From the NCBI GenBank assembly GCA_018713975.1, contig DVOB01000196.1, forward strand, positions 1 to 5,034: a stretch of DNA of 5,034 nucleotides, given 5' to 3'. The notes below the pieces were generated by a model. That model ran no database searches. It worked only from the letters and a program-made list of their open reading frames with translations, and was not told where the DNA came from. Both the position numbers and the translations under genes were made by a program. The stretch's first letter is position 1, and the number at the start of each line of letters is the position of its first letter. This DNA comes from Lentihominibacter excrementipullorum. GTDB lineage: Bacteria; Bacillota; Clostridia; Peptostreptococcales; Anaerovoracaceae. This document shows positions 3,224 to 5,034 of this stretch, piece by piece.

Positions 3224-4975
3224 ATGAGTAACAATCAAAATGATGATGTTAAAGTGGGCGGAAATGGTTTGAAAAAACATAACATCAAGGTATCTACGGT
3301 AGTGTTCATGATTTTCTGCCTGTGCGCGGCAGGGTGCTACGGTATCGAGGAAATGATGCCGGAATCAGGACCAGGCCTGACCGTTATCATGTTGATCGTG
3401 CTGCCGTTCGTATGGAGCACACCGTTAGGACTGGTGGCATCGGAGCTGGGATCCGCAAGACCGCAGGAAGGCGGATATTACAAATGGGTGCAGGAGGCTC
3501 TCGGCGAGTATTGGGGCTTTCAGGCAGGTTGGTGGCGAACCATTTCCATTTACATAGACAATACTCTCTATGTAATTCTGGCAGGAGGATATCTTGCCAA
3601 CTGGTTCGATCTGAGCTGGGGAATGGAATTTGCTTTCAAAGTACTGATGATACTGGTGTTCACCTACATCAATATAAGGGGTGTAAAAGATGTGGGTATT
3701 GTAAGCACCATTCTGGCCATTCTCGTGATCGTCGCTTTTGCCATGGTAGCTGTATGCGGGTTCCTCAACTGGGAACAGAACCCTGTGATACCGGTAACTG
3801 CAGATGGAGAGATCACAGGTTTCTCGGGGATAGGCTTTGCGGATTGGGTATATTATATCGGTATGGGTATCGCTATCGGCATGTGGATGTATGCGGGATA
3901 TGAATCCATGTCGACTATAGCGGGCGAAGTTGAAAATCCTCAGGTCATCCCTAAGGCGACGATGATAACGGTACCGCTTATCATGGCGGTGTATATTTTC
4001 CCTACTATTGCCGGACTTGCTACTCTTACAGATGAAAAAGTAGCGGATATACTTGGGATCTCAGTAGCTGAGGTACAGGATGCCGGAGGAGCGTGGGCCT
4101 TTTGGGGGACTGAGACCGGAACTGTAGGATATGCCGACGTTGTTACTGCCAATTGGGGGCCGGCTTTTGGAGTGTTCTTTGTAATAGTCGCGGTGCTCGC
4201 TCAGTGCTCCATATATAACACTTATATAGCGTCCGGATCCAGAGGATTCTTCGCGTTGGCTGAGGATAATCTGGCGCCTCCGTTCCTGGTAAAGTGCGAT
4301 AAAAAGCATGGCGTACCTTATATTTCCGTATTGTCAGTGGGGATCGTCAATCTGATCCTTTGCAATTTTGCCTTCACGGCAGTGGTAGTAGTGGATGTGT
4401 TCCTGCTGGTATCGGCCTATGTCATGATTTTCATCTCGGCTTTGATACTGAGAAAGAGGATCCCGGACGAAGAAAGAAAATTCAAGATCCCGGGCGGATA
4501 CGGATTCCTGTGTGTAGTATGCGTCGTACCTTGCGTCATAGCGTTTATAGCATTCTTTATAAACGGCACCGATTATTTTATAGGCGGTATGTTGGGGATC
4601 GTTTCGGGCCCGATCTTGTATTATATCTGGAAGAGGATGTATGGCGGGCTTGCTAAAAAAGACCCTGTCGGACATCCGCTCAATCCTAAGACAGGACTTG
4701 CTGTAGGGGATACGAGACGTATATCCTTTAATTTCATAATCCTGGCTGTTTTCGGATTTCTCGGCTATCCTTGGCTGGGCTGGTTCGAAGGTGACTGGGG
4801 TCCTGAATATTATGCGGAGGAAAGTGGAAATCCGGGATTTTTGGCGGATTTTGACCTGATGCTGGATATCATACTTTACGGCTCAGTAATTTTCGCGGTG
4901 ATAGGGATCATATTCTACCTCATTTCTGTGAAGGTAGAGCCGAAGAGAGCGGCGAAAAAGACAGGAAACAGTTAA
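3224..4975 (+). CDS. APC-superfamily amino acid/polyamine-type permease
   Basis: This is a predicted cytoplasmic-membrane secondary transporter of the amino acid-polyamine-organocation superfamily. The start at 3224 (583 aa) has AAAGGAGG at 3211-3218, 5 nt upstream. The in-frame ATG at 3188 has no usable Shine-Dalgarno and would lie almost at the transcription start. Hydrophobic segments lie near residues 22-45, 50-73, 100-125, 136-152, 156-180, 205-228, 243-267, 311-335, 366-386, 388-408, 428-447 and 451-471, the usual 12. Two more follow at about 500-518 and 547-569. Key motifs are YGIEEMMPESGPG (39-51) in the TM1 loop, SELGSARPQEGGYYKWV (73-89), GEYWGFQAGWW (94-104), IDNTLY (111-116) and GYESMSTIAGEVENP (225-239) after TM6. 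From memory these resemble the PUT/LAT branch (plant and protist polyamine or neutral amino acid transporters) more than AdiC or PotE. The substrate cannot be told from sequence. TM1 holds three cysteines (32, 34, 38). Confidence 0.88.
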   Translation: MSNNQNDDVKVGGNGLKKHNIKVSTVVFMIFCLCAAGCYGIEEMMPESGPGLTVIMLIVLPFVWSTPLGLVASELGSARPQEGGYYKWVQEALGEYWGFQAGWWRTISIYIDNTLYVILAGGYLANWFDLSWGMEFAFKVLMILVFTYINIRGVKDVGIVSTILAILVIVAFAMVAVCGFLNWEQNPVIPVTADGEITGFSGIGFADWVYYIGMGIAIGMWMYAGYESMSTIAGEVENPQVIPKATMITVPLIMAVYIFPTIAGLATLTDEKVADILGISVAEVQDAGGAWAFWGTETGTVGYADVVTANWGPAFGVFFVIVAVLAQCSIYNTYIASGSRGFFALAEDNLAPPFLVKCDKKHGVPYISVLSVGIVNLILCNFAFTAVVVVDVFLLVSAYVMIFISALILRKRIPDEERKFKIPGGYGFLCVVCVVPCVIAFIAFFINGTDYFIGGMLGIVSGPILYYIWKRMYGGLAKKDPVGHPLNPKTGLAVGDTRRISFNFIILAVFGFLGYPWLGWFEGDWGPEYYAEESGNPGFLADFDLMLDIILYGSVIFAVIGIIFYLISVKVEPKRAAKKTGNS

Positions 4976-5016
4976 AGCTGAATACAATTCGGAACGTAAA
5001 AAGAACAAAGGGGATA

Positions 5017-5034
5017 ATGGGAGAAAAAGGGCTG
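5017..5034 (+). CDS. Possible start of a downstream gene (3' partial)
   Basis: An ATG at 5017 begins MGEKGL and is cut by the window end. AAAGGGG (5007-5013) precedes it by only 3 nt, tighter than usual. It is 41 nt after the permease stop with no terminator between, so it would be cotranscribed with the permease. Six codons allow no functional guess, and another start further right is possible. Confidence 0.3.

Noticed and set aside
3322..4656. Plus- and minus-strand open frames overlapping the permease
   Set aside because: They are out-of-frame shadows with Arg/His/Cys-rich or otherwise random composition. The permease frame is clearly the coding one.

Overview
The window reads as a chromosomal segment of a low-to-mid-GC Gram-positive anaerobe, probably class Clostridia. 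Three things suggest this: the gene order nusG-rplK-rplA-rplJ-rplL, strong AAAGGAG-type ribosome binding sites, and Firmicutes-style r-protein sequences with an L10 leader/attenuator. A finer placement is not supported by the sequence alone.

Layout, all on the + strand: the 3' part of nusG (its start lies left of the window); a 107-nt gap with a folded leader; rplK (L11); a 71-nt gap that resembles the ribosomal protein L1 binding site of 23S rRNA; rplA (L1); a 234-nt leader before rplJ; rplJ (L10); a 72-nt gap with a hairpin; rplL (L7/L12); and a strong intrinsic terminator. After about 120 bp without a gene, a new promoter (TTGAAA, 16 bp, TATAAT) drives an APC-superfamily amino acid/polyamine-type permease. 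Six codons of a possible next gene sit at the right edge.

How the genes work together: NusG binds RNA polymerase and links transcription to Rho and, in many bacteria, to the ribosome. L11, L10 and L12 build the ribosomal stalk region that recruits translation factors, and L1 forms the opposite stalk. Each r-protein junction carries RNA structure. The clearest is the L10 leader. Its aptamer strand (1801-1814) can pair with the 5' arm of the downstream attenuator (1878-1891), which gives a readable antitermination switch. The L1-like site just before rplA suggests autogenous control by L1. Two further strong hairpins lie between the attenuator and the rplJ ribosome binding site. A 16-nt element is repeated (14/16) before rplJ and before rplL.

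No new defence, mobile or CRISPR-type system is visible. The points most worth a second look are the RNA regulatory elements, the absence of rpoB directly after rplL, and the permease, which resembles the PUT/LAT type of eukaryotic polyamine transporters and carries a C-terminal extension.
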